This document shows positions 22,651-32,864 of a DNA stretch of 41,760 nt, in pieces. The first letter of the stretch is position 1, and each line of letters begins with the position of its first letter. The notes below the pieces were generated by a model. That model had not been told where the DNA came from and searched no databases. It saw only the letters and a program-made list of their open reading frames with translations. The translations under genes and the position numbers were made by a program. This DNA comes from Comamonadaceae bacterium. Lineage in GTDB: Bacteria > Pseudomonadota > Gammaproteobacteria > Burkholderiales > Burkholderiaceae_C. The stretch is from assembly GCA_013823485.1 (NCBI GenBank), contig PNMF01000012.1, positions 1 through 41,760 of the forward strand, read 5' to 3'.

Positions 22651-22676
22651 CTGAACCGCGAGTTGCCCGCAGGCTT

Positions 22677-23456
22677 TTACTGGATCTTGGCTTTTTCGCG
22701 CAGGCCTTGCTGGAAGGCGTTGAGCTTCTGGCCCTGCAGCTGCTGCAGGATCTGGGGCTTGACCTCGTCCAGCTTCGGCAGCTCGGCGTCACGGATGTCG
22801 TCGACGCGGATCACGTGCCAGCCGAACTGCGTCTGCACCGGGGCTTCCGAGAGCTGGCCCTTGCCCAGCTTGAGCATGGCCTGCGAGAACTCGGGCACGT
22901 AGCTGGCCGCCGGGGCCCAGTCGAGGTCTCCGCCGTTGGCGCCGGAGCCCGGGTCCTTGGATTGCTTCTTGGCGATGTCCTCGAACTTGGCGCCGCCCTT
23001 GATGGACGCAATGATGGCCTTGGCCTCGTCTTCCTTCTCGACCAAGATGTGGCGGGCGCGGAATTCCTTGCCGCTGTTGGCCGCCACGAACTTGTCGTAC
23101 TCGGCCTTGACGTCGGCGTCGCTCACCGGGTTCTTCTTCTGGAAGTCGGCGAACAGCGCGCGGATCATGAGCGTCTGGCGGGCGAGCTCCATCTGGGTCT
23201 TGAAGTCTTCGGTGCCGGCGATGCCACGCTTCTGGGCTTCCTGCATGAAGATCTCGCGCAGGATGACTTCTTCCTTGAGCTGGGCGCGCACCGTGTCGTC
23301 CACCGGGCGGCCAGCCGCGGCCACCTGGGCGGCCAGCGCATCGATGCGCGAGGTGGGCACCGGCTTGCCGTTGACGATGGCAACGTTCTGGGCGAATGCC
23401 CCGGTCGCGGTGGAGATCAGCACGGCCGCGGTCAGGGCCGACAAGGACAGTTTCAT
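22677..23456 (-). CDS. Periplasmic PpiC-type peptidyl-prolyl cis-trans isomerase (parvulin)
   Basis: A 259-residue exported foldase. The Sec signal peptide MKLSLSALTAAVLISTATG ends at AFA-QNVAIVNGKPV. A helical SurA-N-like region runs to about residue 125, and the parvulin domain follows, with ARHILV, GGDLDWAPAASYVPEF and FGWHVIRVDD (about 130-225). It is predicted to assist proline isomerisation during outer-membrane or periplasmic protein folding. The start at 23456 is supported by the signal peptide and by AGGAA 5 nt upstream, although the frame is open to 23633. It is last in the yciB-bolA-ppiC run. Confidence 0.93.
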   Translation of the reverse strand: MKLSLSALTAAVLISTATGAFAQNVAIVNGKPVPTSRIDALAAQVAAAGRPVDDTVRAQLKEEVILREIFMQEAQKRGIAGTEDFKTQMELARQTLMIRALFADFQKKNPVSDADVKAEYDKFVAANSGKEFRARHILVEKEDEAKAIIASIKGGAKFEDIAKKQSKDPGSGANGGDLDWAPAASYVPEFSQAMLKLGKGQLSEAPVQTQFGWHVIRVDDIRDAELPKLDEVKPQILQQLQGQKLNAFQQGLREKAKIQ

Positions 23457-23463
23457 GGAGTTC

Positions 23464-23736
23464 CTACGGGGTTGAAATCTCGATGGCCAGCGCGTGCAGG
23501 CCTGCGTCTGTGAAGTCGCGCAGGGCATCATACACAAGGCGATGACGCGCCACGCGGGTGCGGCCGGTGAACGCCGGGGCGTCGATCCGCACCCTGAAAT
23601 GGGTGCCCTGACCGCGTCCGTTGGAGCCCGCATGGCCGGCGTGCGCCGCGCTCTCGTCCAGCACTTCCAGGTGGGTCGGATGCAGGGTCTCGCGCAAACG
23701 TTCCTCGATGGCCGAGGCGGTGATGTCTTGAATCAT
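23464..23736 (-). CDS. BolA family protein
   Basis: A 90-residue BolA-like protein, with the family core GTHFRVRI and the RHRLVYDAL helix. Family members pair with monothiol glutaredoxins in Fe-S/iron trafficking, and E. coli BolA also acts in transcription of morphology genes. A short His/Gly insert ([15 protein letters not shown], about 30-44) is typical of the loop that supplies a cluster ligand. Its start overlaps the yciB stop by 4 nt (ATGA), and ppiC begins 7 bp after its stop, the standard Burkholderiales arrangement. Confidence 0.93.
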   Translation of the reverse strand: MIQDITASAIEERLRETLHPTHLEVLDESAAHAGHAGSNGRGQGTHFRVRIDAPAFTGRTRVARHRLVYDALRDFTDAGLHALAIEISTP

Positions 23737-24275
23737 GATTTGCCAGCCGTTTCATCCTTGAGGTGGCGGGCGATGTAGACGCCCTGGGCGACGATGAACA
23801 GCACCGGGAAGATGTAGCCCCAGAGCTTGAAGTTCACCCAGTCTTCGGTGCTGTAGTAGGCCGCGACCCAGCCGTTGATGGCGGCCATGAACAGGAAGTA
23901 ACCCACCCAGGCCACCGTCAGCCGGGCCCACACCGGCGCCGGCAGGTTCAGCTGGCTGCCCAGCAGGATCTGCAGGAAGTTCTTCTTCCAGATCCAGAGC
24001 GCGGCGGCCAGCACCACGGCCATGCTGGCGTAGAGCACGGTGGGCTTCCATTTGATGAAGCGTTCGTCCTGCAGGAACAGGGTCAGCGCCCCGAACACCA
24101 GCACCAGCACCAGGGTGACCTTGTGCAGGGTCTGGAGCTTGCGGTCGATCAGGTAGATGAGCCCGGTCTGCAGCACGGTGGCAGCCATCAGCACGCCGGT
24201 GGCCACATAGATGCCCTGCCATTTGTAGGCGGCCACGAACAGGGCGATGGGGAAAAAGTCGATGAGGAATCGCAT
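23733..24275 (-). CDS. yciB: Inner membrane septation protein YciB (IspZ family)
   Basis: A 180-residue protein with about five transmembrane segments and the family opening [19 protein letters not shown]. It also has the conserved [18 protein letters not shown] loop and a [20 protein letters not shown] segment. In E. coli, YciB is linked to cell-envelope integrity and division through contacts with elongation and division proteins. The start at 24275 agrees with the family N-terminus. A GATAAT hexamer lies 6 nt upstream with no Shine-Dalgarno. It is first in the yciB-bolA-ppiC operon. Confidence 0.95.
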   Translation of the reverse strand: MRFLIDFFPIALFVAAYKWQGIYVATGVLMAATVLQTGLIYLIDRKLQTLHKVTLVLVLVFGALTLFLQDERFIKWKPTVLYASMAVVLAAALWIWKKNFLQILLGSQLNLPAPVWARLTVAWVGYFLFMAAINGWVAAYYSTEDWVNFKLWGYIFPVLFIVAQGVYIARHLKDETAGKS

Positions 24276-24281
24276 GGCACG

Positions 24282-24287
24282 ATTATC
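24282..24287 (-). promoter_or_regulatory. -10-like hexamer of yciB, probable leaderless start
   Basis: GATAAT on the minus strand ends 6 nt before the yciB ATG, with no ribosome-binding site between. No -35 is recognisable. The hexamer is identical to those before dapC and map. Confidence 0.42.
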
Positions 24288-24304
24288 GACCGCGCGCCAA
24301 TCCC

Positions 24305-24318
24305 CCCGCCTGGGCGGG
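24305..24318. promoter_or_regulatory. Short inverted repeat between yciB and the TerB-like gene
   Basis: CCCGCCTGGGCGGG has perfect 6-bp arms around TG and lies in the 94-bp divergent gap 24276-24369. It may be an operator or hairpin; no partner is known. Confidence 0.25.
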
Positions 24319-24369
24319 AACTGCCGCTGCGCCGCCGGAGTCCACAAGAGCATTCACTGGAGGAACCGA

Positions 24370-25347
24370 ATGACCGACCGCGAACAACAAGCCATCCTGA
24401 CCATTGCCCTGCTGGCCGCCTTTGCCGACGGCCAGAAGGCCGACAGCGAGCGGAAGACCATCCGCCAGCTCGCCGAGTCGCTCGGGCACGAACCCGGTGG
24501 CGCCGGCCTGGCCCGCCTGTACCAGGACGTGCTGCTCAAGCGGGTCGGTCTGGCCGATGCGGTCGCCAGCCTGAGCGACGCATCGCACCGGCAGCTGGCC
24601 TACGAGATGGCGGTGTGCGTGTGCGAGGCCGACGGCCAGCGCAGCCCGGCCGAGTCCGCCTTTTTGTCCGATCTCAAGCAGCAGCTGGTGCCGGCCGCCG
24701 AGGCGGTGGCCGGGTTCGAGCGCCAGGAAGCCGAGCTGGTGCAGGCCGCCCGCGAGGTGGTGCCGGTGGCGGCGCCGGCCGCTTCGCTGCCCCCGGTGGG
24801 GCCGGCCAGCGCGGTCGATGCCGGCCGCGATGCCGCGCTCGACAAGACCATCCTGAACCACGCGCTGCTCAACGGTGCGCTGGAACTGCTGCCGCAGTCG
24901 TGGGCTTCGATGGCGATCATTCCGCTGCAGATCAAGATGGTGCACGCCATCGGCAAGGCCCACGGGGTGTCGCTGGACCAGGGCCACATCAAGGAATTCC
25001 TGGCCGCTGCCGGCGTGGGCATGACCTCGCAGTACCTGGAGCAGTTCGGTCGCAAGCTGCTGGGTGGCCTGCTCGGCAAGGCGGCCGGGCGCACCGTGGG
25101 GCGGGTGGGCAGCGCCGCCACCGGGATGGCGTTTTCGTTTGCCACCACCTATGCCCTGGGCCAGGTGGCCAAGCGCTACTACGCGGGTGGCCGCACCATG
25201 AGCACCGCGCTGCTGCGCGACACCTTCCAGGACCTGCTGGGTCCGGCACGCCAGATGCAGGCCCAGTACCTGCCGCAGATCCGCGAGAAAGCAGCCACGC
25301 TGGATGCCGGTCAGATCATGAATCTGGTGCGCAGCCCGATGCGCTGA
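24370..25347 (+). CDS. TerB-like / DUF697-type protein
   Basis: A 325-residue protein. The N-terminal region (about 1-115) resembles a TerB/DjlA-like helical bundle, with LAAFADGQKADSERKTI and a second CEADGQRSPAESAFL, each a helix-Asp-Gly-helix unit. An Ala/Pro/Val-rich linker (about 125-150) joins a DUF697-like C-terminal region (about 160-310) with hydrophobic helices LPQSWASMAIIPLQIKMVHA and GRVGSAATGMAFSFATTYALG. That region probably associates with the membrane. The function of this combination is not established; TerB domains are linked to metal and envelope stress. GGAGGA lies 7 nt before the ATG. It is convergent with msrB. Confidence 0.78.
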   Translation: MTDREQQAILTIALLAAFADGQKADSERKTIRQLAESLGHEPGGAGLARLYQDVLLKRVGLADAVASLSDASHRQLAYEMAVCVCEADGQRSPAESAFLSDLKQQLVPAAEAVAGFERQEAELVQAAREVVPVAAPAASLPPVGPASAVDAGRDAALDKTILNHALLNGALELLPQSWASMAIIPLQIKMVHAIGKAHGVSLDQGHIKEFLAAAGVGMTSQYLEQFGRKLLGGLLGKAAGRTVGRVGSAATGMAFSFATTYALGQVAKRYYAGGRTMSTALLRDTFQDLLGPARQMQAQYLPQIREKAATLDAGQIMNLVRSPMR

Positions 25348-25365
25348 ACCGGGCCGCTGCCGCCA

Positions 25366-25794
25366 TCAGCCCTTGGGCTGGTGGTCGATGGAGGCCGAGT
25401 TCATGCAGTAACGCAGGCCGGTGGGAGCCGGGCCGTCCTCGAACACATGGCCCAGGTGGGCGCCGCACTGGCTGCACACCGTCTCCACCCGCACCATGCC
25501 GTGGCTGCGGTCGGTCAGCTCGGTGATGGCGCCGGGGACGGCTTTCCAGAAGCTGGGCCAGCCGCAGCCGGCATCGAACTTGGTGCCGGCGTCGAACAGG
25601 TGGTTGCCGCAGCAGATGCAGTGGTAGCTGCCGTCGGCCCAGACCTGCTCGTACTTGCCGGTGAACGGCCGCTCGGTGTAGGCGCGGCGGGTGATCTCGA
25701 AGGCGCCCGGCTCGGCGCCCTTGGCGCTGAGCAGCTCGCGCCATTCGGCGTCGGTCCGCTGGACGGGGAAGTCGGGGGTGTCGGGGTGTTTCAT
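25366..25794 (-). CDS. msrB: Peptide-methionine (R)-S-oxide reductase MsrB
   Basis: A 142-residue repair enzyme that reduces methionine-R-sulfoxide in proteins with thioredoxin. The two zinc CxxC pairs are Cys59/Cys62 and Cys107/Cys110. The catalytic cysteine is Cys130 in RYCMNSASI, and Cys77 (AGCGWPSF) is a candidate resolving cysteine. No signal peptide is present, so it is cytoplasmic. It lies 19 bp downstream of selO on the same strand, and pairing with SelO suggests an oxidative-stress unit. Confidence 0.97.
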   Translation of the reverse strand: MKHPDTPDFPVQRTDAEWRELLSAKGAEPGAFEITRRAYTERPFTGKYEQVWADGSYHCICCGNHLFDAGTKFDAGCGWPSFWKAVPGAITELTDRSHGMVRVETVCSQCGAHLGHVFEDGPAPTGLRYCMNSASIDHQPKG

Positions 25795-25813
25795 GGAAAG
25801 CCTCGAAAAGTTC

Positions 25814-27298
25814 TCAGGATGAGCAGCTGATCTCGATGCCGGCGGCCCAGTCCGGGGGCAGGGCGGCCAGATCGTCTTCGCCAGGTCGTTCGTCGAACGG
25901 GGCCTGCAAAGCTTTCAGCAGGCGCTGCACTTCGGCGAAGTCGCCGGTTCGTGCCTGGCGGATGGCGATCTCGGCCAGGTGGTTGCGCAGCACCAGGCGC
26001 GGGTTGGTGCGCAGCATCTGCTGCCGGGTGCTGGCGGGGTCGAAGCCGGGCTGGCCGTGCAGGCGCTGCTGCCACCGGGTGGCCCACGCATCGAAGGCTT
26101 CGCGCTGCAGGAACAGGTCGCGCACCGGTTCCAGCGGGCCGTCGGCGGCCTGCGAGAGGCGGCGGAACAGCACGGTGAAGTCGACCGCATCTTTCGCCAT
26201 GAGCTGCATCAGGTCTTCGACCAGGGTGTCGTCGCCGGGCTGCACCTCGGCCAGCCCCAGCTTGGCGCCCATGCGGCGCTGCAGGGCGGCGGGGAACAGG
26301 GTCTTGTAGGGCTCCAGCGCGTCCAGCGCCTGCTGCTGGTCGTCCATGAGCGGCAGCAGCGCCTGCCCCAGGCAGAACAGGTTCCAGTAGGCGATGTTGG
26401 GCTGGCGGTGGTAGGCGTAGCGGCCACCGTGGTCGCTGTGGTTGCAGATGTGGGCCGGGTTGAAGGCGTCCAGGAACTGGAACGGGCCGTAGTCGATGGT
26501 CAGGCCCAGGATGCTCATGTTGTCGGTGTTCATCACGCCGTGGCAGAAGCCCACCGCCTGCCACTGGGCCAGCAGTTCGGCGGTGCGCGCGCTCACCGCC
26601 TCCAGCAGTGCCGCGTAGGGGTTGCCGCCCTGCCGGCAGGCCGGGTAGTGGTGGTCGATGACGAAGTCGGCCAGCCGGCGCAGCTCGTCGATGCGGCCCG
26701 CCGCCGAGAAGTGCTCGAAGTGCCCGAAGCGGATGAAACTGGGCGCCACCCGCGTGACCACGGCGGCGGTTTCCACGGTCTCGCGCACCACCGGCGCGGG
26801 CGAGGCGGTGAGGGCCAGCGCCCGGGTGGTGGGGATGCCCAGGCCGTGCATGGCTTCGCTGCACAGGAACTCGCGGATGGAGCTGCGCAGCACGGCGCGG
26901 CCGTCACCCATGCGGGAGTAGGGCGTGAGCCCGGCGCCCTTGAGCTGCAGTTCCTGCGGGCCGGTCGGGGTGTCGATCTCGCCCAGCCAGATGGCACGGC
27001 CATCACCGAGCTGGCCGGCCCAGTGGCCGAACTGGTGGCCGCTGTACACGCTGGCCAGCGGCCGGCTGCCCGGCAGCAGCCGGTTGCCGGTGAACACCTC
27101 GGCCGCCTCGGTGCTGTCCATCCACCCGGCCGGCAGACCAAGGTCGGCCGCCACCGAGGGCGACCAGGCCACCCAGCGCGGATCGGGCAGCGGGGTGGGC
27201 GGGTTGTCGGTGAAGAAGGCCTCGCCCAGGGTGGCGAAGTGGTTGCGCCAGACCAGGGTCGGCGCGGTGTGCGGGGGCGTTTCGGCAAGCAGGCTCAT
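25814..27298 (-). CDS. selO: Protein adenylyltransferase SelO (YdiU family)
   Basis: A 494-residue pseudokinase-fold enzyme that transfers AMP from ATP to hydroxyl side chains of target proteins and is linked to redox homeostasis. Visible motifs include [30 protein letters not shown] (nucleotide loop), [18 protein letters not shown] with the catalytic and metal Asp residues, and a C-terminal SCSS. That C-terminal Cys sits where selenocysteine occurs in some eukaryotic homologues. I chose [10 protein letters not shown] at 27298; the open frame extends to 27388. It is followed by msrB 19 bp later. A CACAAT hexamer lies 7 nt before the ATG. Confidence 0.94.
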   Translation of the reverse strand: MSLLAETPPHTAPTLVWRNHFATLGEAFFTDNPPTPLPDPRWVAWSPSVAADLGLPAGWMDSTEAAEVFTGNRLLPGSRPLASVYSGHQFGHWAGQLGDGRAIWLGEIDTPTGPQELQLKGAGLTPYSRMGDGRAVLRSSIREFLCSEAMHGLGIPTTRALALTASPAPVVRETVETAAVVTRVAPSFIRFGHFEHFSAAGRIDELRRLADFVIDHHYPACRQGGNPYAALLEAVSARTAELLAQWQAVGFCHGVMNTDNMSILGLTIDYGPFQFLDAFNPAHICNHSDHGGRYAYHRQPNIAYWNLFCLGQALLPLMDDQQQALDALEPYKTLFPAALQRRMGAKLGLAEVQPGDDTLVEDLMQLMAKDAVDFTVLFRRLSQAADGPLEPVRDLFLQREAFDAWATRWQQRLHGQPGFDPASTRQQMLRTNPRLVLRNHLAEIAIRQARTGDFAEVQRLLKALQAPFDERPGEDDLAALPPDWAAGIEISCSS

Positions 27299-27305
27299 CG
27301 GCCGG

Positions 27306-27311
27306 ATTGTG
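27306..27311 (-). promoter_or_regulatory. Weak -10-like hexamer of selO-msrB, possible leaderless start
   Basis: CACAAT on the minus strand (four of six to consensus) ends 7 nt before the selO ATG, and no Shine-Dalgarno intervenes. Spacing matches that at dapC, map and yciB, but the hexamer is poorer. Confidence 0.28.
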
Positions 27312-27348
27312 CGGCCCGACGCCAGACACGCCGGTGACAGGGTTTCCC

Positions 27349-27403
27349 CGCCCCGGGGCGCAAGCGGCCTCTCGCACGGTAGGATCACGCCAGCCCCCGG
27401 GGG
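27349..27403 (+). promoter_or_regulatory. Candidate control region of the acyl-CoA ligase gene
   Basis: Two palindromes, CGCCCCGGGGCG (27349-27360) and CCCCCGGGGG (27394-27403), flank a -10-like TAGGAT (27380-27385) in the 150-bp divergent gap between selO and the ligase. No good -35 is present, so an activator or alternative mechanism might be needed. In G+C-rich DNA short palindromes arise easily. Confidence 0.3.
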
Positions 27404-27448
27404 TACCGGGCGACCTTTCCCCTACCGACACCAACAGGAGACTTCCCC

Positions 27449-29094
<1,646 letters not shown>

Positions 29095-29095
<1 letters not shown>

Positions 29096-30351
29096 TGGCG
29101 CTGCCCCGGTCCTTCAACCGCCGGCGCTGGCTGGGCGGGGCGGCGCTGGGGGTGGCTTCGCTGGCCCTGCCGGGCTGCGTGCGGCGGGCCGACGTGGTGC
29201 GGCTCGCCTACATCGATCCGCTCTCGGGGCCGGCGTCCGATGTGGGGCGCAACGGCCTGCTGAGCTGGCAGTTCCTGGCCGAACACCTGAGTGCCGAGGC
29301 CAACCCGGCCCGGCTGCGTTTCGAGGTGGCGGGGTTCGACAACAAGGGCTCCCCTCAGGAGTCGCTGCACGCCTTGCGGGCGGCCATCGACCAGGGCTTT
29401 CGCGTCGTCCTGCAGGGCAACGGATCGGGCGTTGCCTCGACCCTGTCGGCGGCCATCGAACGCCACAACGAGCGCTTTCCCCAGCGTGGCGTGGTCCTGC
29501 TGAACTACGCGGCCATGGACCCTTCGCTCACCCGCGAGCGCTGCAGCTTCTGGCACTTCCGGCTCGACGCCGACACCGCCATGAAGACGCAGGCGCTGGT
29601 GGCCTATCTGGCCCAGGACACCCCCTGGCGCAGGGTGGCGCTGCTCAACCAGAACTATGCCCACGGCCAGCAGGTCTCGGGCTGGTGGCAGCGCAAGGCC
29701 GACGAGATGGACGCTGGCCTCTCGGTGGTGTCCGACGATCTGCACCCGGCCTTCATCCTGCGCGACTTCGGCCCCTGGGTCCGGCGCGTGCAGGCCTCGG
29801 GGGCGCAGGTGCTGGTCACCGGCAACTGGGGGGTCGACCTGCAACGCCTGATCGGTGCGATGCAGGAGCAGGGGCTGGACCTGCCGGTGTTCGGCTACTA
29901 CACCCATCTGCCCGGCATGCCCTCGCTGCTGGCCGACAGCCGACGCCCGACCCCGGTCTACCAGGTGGGCGGCAGCCACACCAACCAGCCGGGACCGCTG
30001 TCGGCCCTGATGGCCCGTTTCCGTGCCCGCCACCGGGAGGATCTGGTGGTCACATCGGCTTACGACGGACTGGTGCTGCTGGCCCAGGCCATCGCCCGCG
30101 CGGGCAGCACCTCGGCCACCGACCTGGCGCGCCAGATGAGCGGCATGAGCTTCGACGGCTTCGATGGCCCGGTGACCCTGCGCTCGGCCGACCACCAGCT
30201 GCAGAAGGGCCTCTACATCAACCGCTGGCAACCCACCGACAGCGTGCACCCGATCGGTGCAGAAGGCACCGGTCACACCTTCGCGCCGGTGCGCTACTTT
30301 GCCGGCGTGGCGGTGAGCCAGCCGGCCCAGTGCGGCATGGTCCGCCGCTGA
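29095..30351 (+). CDS. Tat-type lipoprotein, HAAT-family ABC substrate-binding protein
   Basis: A 418-residue Leu/Ile/Val-type (periplasmic binding protein type I) receptor. The N-terminus carries a twin-arginine motif (RRRWLGG, residues 9-15) and a lipobox ALPGC with Cys28, predicting a Tat-exported lipoprotein. The mature domain begins VRLAYIDPLSGPASDVGRNG and closely resembles the protein encoded from 30486; shared blocks include GFDNK, QGNGSG/S, LNYAA, CSFWHFR and LLNQNYAHGQQ. It starts inside the ligase stop codon (TGATG) with no separate ribosome-binding site, indicating translational coupling. Probably an alternative or accessory receptor for the LivHMGF-type importer downstream; ligand unknown. 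Confidence 0.85.
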
Positions 30352-30356
30352 CGCAC

Positions 30357-30383
30357 CGGGCCCGCCATGCGGCAACGGGCCCG
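30357..30383 (+). terminator. Hairpin after the lipoprotein receptor gene
   Basis: Two copies of the self-complementary CGGGCCCG (30357-30364 and 30376-30383) flank an 11-nt loop just after the stop codon. No T-run follows, so termination would be partial. The rest of the 134-bp gap to the next gene has no promoter I can identify. Confidence 0.35.
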
Positions 30384-30485
30384 CTCAGTCTCCAGAGTGA
30401 TAGGGGGTAGGGGCATTCCCTGAGGCTGGTCGAGGTCGGTCGGGATACCCTGCCGGCTCCACCCCACAACGACAGGAGACACCCC

Positions 30486-31715
30486 ATGCATTTCGCTCTG
30501 AAGACCGTCGCCGCCGCCGGCATCGCGCTGACCATGGCGACCGCCTTTGCCCAGAAAGGCGAGACGGTCAAGATCGCTCTGATCGACCCGCAGACCGGCC
30601 TGATGGGTCCGGTCGGTCTGAACCAGCTGCGCAGCTGGCAGTTCTTTGCCGAGAAGTTCACCCAGTCCAACCCGGCCGGCGTGAAGTTCGAGGTGGTCGG
30701 CTTCGACAACAAGCTCAGCCCCGCCGAGAGCCTGAACAACTTCAAGGCCGCGCTGGACCAGGGCGTGCGCTACATCGCCCAGGGCAACGGCTCGTCGGTG
30801 GCCGGCGCGCTGATCGACGCGGTCAACAAGCACAACGAGCGCAACCCCGGCAAGGAGGTGGTGTTCCTGAACTACGCCGCCGTCGATCCCGACTTCACCA
30901 ACAGCAAGTGCAGCTACTGGCACTTCCGCTTCGACGCGGACACCTCCATGAAGATGGAGGCCATGACCACCTTCATGAAGGACCAGCCGGACGTCAAGAA
31001 GGTCTACCTGCTCAACCAGAACTACTCGCATGGCCAGCAGGTCGCCAAGTTCGCCAAGGAAAACCTCTCGCGCAAGCGCCCGGACGTGCAGATCGTGGGT
31101 GAAGACCTGCACCCGCTGGCCCAGGTGCGCGACTTCGCGCCCTACATCGCCAAGATCAAGGCCTCCGGCGCCGACACCGTGATCACCGGCAACTGGGGCT
31201 CCGACCTGGCGCTGATGGTCAAGGCCGCCAACGAAGGCGGCTACACCGGCAAGTTCTTCACCTACTACACCGGCGTGACCGGTACCCCCTCGGCGCTCGG
31301 CACCGGTGGCGAAGGCCGCGTGTACCAGGTGGCCTACCAGCACTACAACATGGGTGGCCAGATGGGGCAGTGGATGGCCGAATTCCAGAAGCGCTACAAG
31401 GACGACATGTACACCGGCGCCATCCCGCTGGCCTACCAGGCGGTGAGCGATGCCATGGCCAAGGCCAAGTCGACCGACCCGGTCAAGGTGGCGGCCGCGA
31501 TGGAGGGCCTGAAGTTCAAGGGCTTCAACGGCGAAGTGGAAGTGCGCAAGCTGGACCACCAGCTGCAGCAGCCGCTGTTCGTGACGGTGTGGTCCAAGAC
31601 CGATGCCAAGAACCCGTACAGCCCGGAAAACACCGGCATGACGCTCAAGCCGGTGAAGGAATTCCCGGCCTTCATCGCCAGCACCCCGACCAGCTGCCAG
31701 ATGAAGCGTCCCTGA
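30486..31715 (+). CDS. HAAT-family ABC transporter substrate-binding protein (Sec-exported)
   Basis: A 409-residue periplasmic receptor with a Sec signal peptide MHFALKTVAAAGIALTMATA, cleaved at AFA-QKGETVKIALIDP. The mature protein is a type I periplasmic binding fold, with TGLMGPVGLNQLRSWQFF and CSYWHFRFDADTSMK. A Cys near the C-terminus (TSCQMKRP) matches the lipoprotein paralogue and may pair with the Cys of the CSYWHF block. It has a good AGGAG 7 nt before the ATG. It directly precedes livH with a 120-bp gap containing a strong hairpin. Expected partner of the downstream importer. Substrates of this family range from amino acids to amides and aromatic or aliphatic acids; context favours a carboxylic acid. 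Confidence 0.92.
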   Translation: MHFALKTVAAAGIALTMATAFAQKGETVKIALIDPQTGLMGPVGLNQLRSWQFFAEKFTQSNPAGVKFEVVGFDNKLSPAESLNNFKAALDQGVRYIAQGNGSSVAGALIDAVNKHNERNPGKEVVFLNYAAVDPDFTNSKCSYWHFRFDADTSMKMEAMTTFMKDQPDVKKVYLLNQNYSHGQQVAKFAKENLSRKRPDVQIVGEDLHPLAQVRDFAPYIAKIKASGADTVITGNWGSDLALMVKAANEGGYTGKFFTYYTGVTGTPSALGTGGEGRVYQVAYQHYNMGGQMGQWMAEFQKRYKDDMYTGAIPLAYQAVSDAMAKAKSTDPVKVAAAMEGLKFKGFNGEVEVRKLDHQLQQPLFVTVWSKTDAKNPYSPENTGMTLKPVKEFPAFIASTPTSCQMKRP

Positions 31716-31726
31716 CCTGGCGCTCG

Positions 31727-31746
31727 CCCCCGGCACGCACCGGGGG
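31727..31746 (+). terminator. Intercistronic hairpin between binding-protein gene and livH
   Basis: CCCCCGG and CCGGGGG form a perfect 7-bp stem around a 6-nt loop, 12 nt after the stop codon, with no T-run. Such structures after binding-protein genes usually allow partial read-through or protect upstream mRNA, giving more receptor than permease. That role is inference. Confidence 0.55.
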
Positions 31747-31835
31747 TCTGACATGTGGCTCCGGCAGGATGGCGGCCATGCCCGTCATCCTGCCTCTTCT
31801 GACCCCCCCCACCTCTCTCTGCCTGAAAGGCCTCC

Positions 31836-32858
31836 ATGGAGTTCTTCATCATCTCCATGCTCAACGGCGTCAGCTATGGGCTGCTGCTGTTCATGCTGAG
31901 TTCCGGTCTGACGCTCATCTTCAGCATGATGGGCGTGCTCAATTTCGCGCACGCCAGCTTCTACATGGTGGGCGCCTACCTGGGTTACACGCTGTCCGGC
32001 TGGATCGGTTTCTGGCCGGCCCTGATCGTGGCGCCGCTGCTGGTCGGTGGCCTGGGTGCGCTGTTCGAGCGCCTGACGCTGCGCAAGGTGCACAAGTTCG
32101 GCCATGTGCCCGAACTGCTGGTGACCTTCGGCCTGTCCTACATCATCCTGGAGCTGGTGCAGCTGATCTGGGGCCGCACCGCGCTGGATTTCCCGCCGCC
32201 CGATCTGCTCAAGGGCCCAGCCTTCACGCTGGCCCACCTGGCCGATGACTCGCTGCAACTGCTCTGGGGTGCCGCGCCCATGGAGGTGTGTGCCGTGGCC
32301 GGCACCATCTGCTCGCCGTTCCCGGCCACCCGTGGCTTCATGATGCTGGTGGCGCTGCTGATGCTGGTGGCCCTGTGGCTCATGCTGACCCGCACCCGCA
32401 TCGGCCTGGTGATCCAGGCCGCACTGACCCACCCAGAGACGGTCGAGACCCTGGGCCACAACGTGCCCCGGGTGTTCATGCTGGTGTTCGGCGCCGGCAC
32501 CGGCCTGGCCGGCCTGGCCGGCGTGATCGGCGGCAGCACCTTCGTCACCGAACCGGCGATGGCCGCCACGGTGGGCTCGGTGATCTTCGTGGTGGTGGTG
32601 GTCGGCGGCATGGGGTCGCTGTCGGGCGCGTTCCTGGCTTCGCTGCTGATCGGCATCATCCAGACCTTTGCGGTGGCCATGGACCATTCGCTGGTCAGCG
32701 TGGCCCAGCAGCTGGGCCTGCAGCTCTCGGACGGCCTGCGCAACAACTCGGTGCTCAAGCTCACCCTGTCTCAGGTGGCGCCCATCCTCCCGTACCTGTT
32801 CCTGGTGCTGATCCTCATCTTCCGGCCCAAGGGCCTGCTGGGCACCCGCGAAGGCTGA
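31836..32858 (+). CDS. livH: LivH-type ABC importer permease
   Basis: A 340-residue membrane permease of the branched-chain amino acid type (HAAT), with about eight transmembrane segments. Family hallmarks are GVSYGLLLFMLSSGLTLIFS, the early NFAHASFYM, and the coupling region near GGMGSLSGAFLASLLIGI with an ending RPKGLLG. A longer than usual extracytoplasmic loop (about 110-165) contains two cysteines, Cys152 and Cys159. It should form the channel with LivM (starting 6 bp downstream) and be driven by LivG/LivF. The symbol denotes the family; the substrate may not be an amino acid. Confidence 0.93.
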   Translation: MEFFIISMLNGVSYGLLLFMLSSGLTLIFSMMGVLNFAHASFYMVGAYLGYTLSGWIGFWPALIVAPLLVGGLGALFERLTLRKVHKFGHVPELLVTFGLSYIILELVQLIWGRTALDFPPPDLLKGPAFTLAHLADDSLQLLWGAAPMEVCAVAGTICSPFPATRGFMMLVALLMLVALWLMLTRTRIGLVIQAALTHPETVETLGHNVPRVFMLVFGAGTGLAGLAGVIGGSTFVTEPAMAATVGSVIFVVVVVGGMGSLSGAFLASLLIGIIQTFAVAMDHSLVSVAQQLGLQLSDGLRNNSVLKLTLSQVAPILPYLFLVLILIFRPKGLLGTREG

Positions 32859-32864
32859 CCGAAC

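Noticed and set aside
22547-22792. N-terminal extension of the U32 protein frame
   Set aside because: The added residues are Ser/Arg-rich, overlap ppiC and cross the strong terminator hairpin.
30428-30444. ggtcgaggtcggtcggg direct-repeat-like run upstream of the binding-protein gene
   Set aside because: Too short and imperfect to distinguish from G+C-rich background; no promoter elements align with it.
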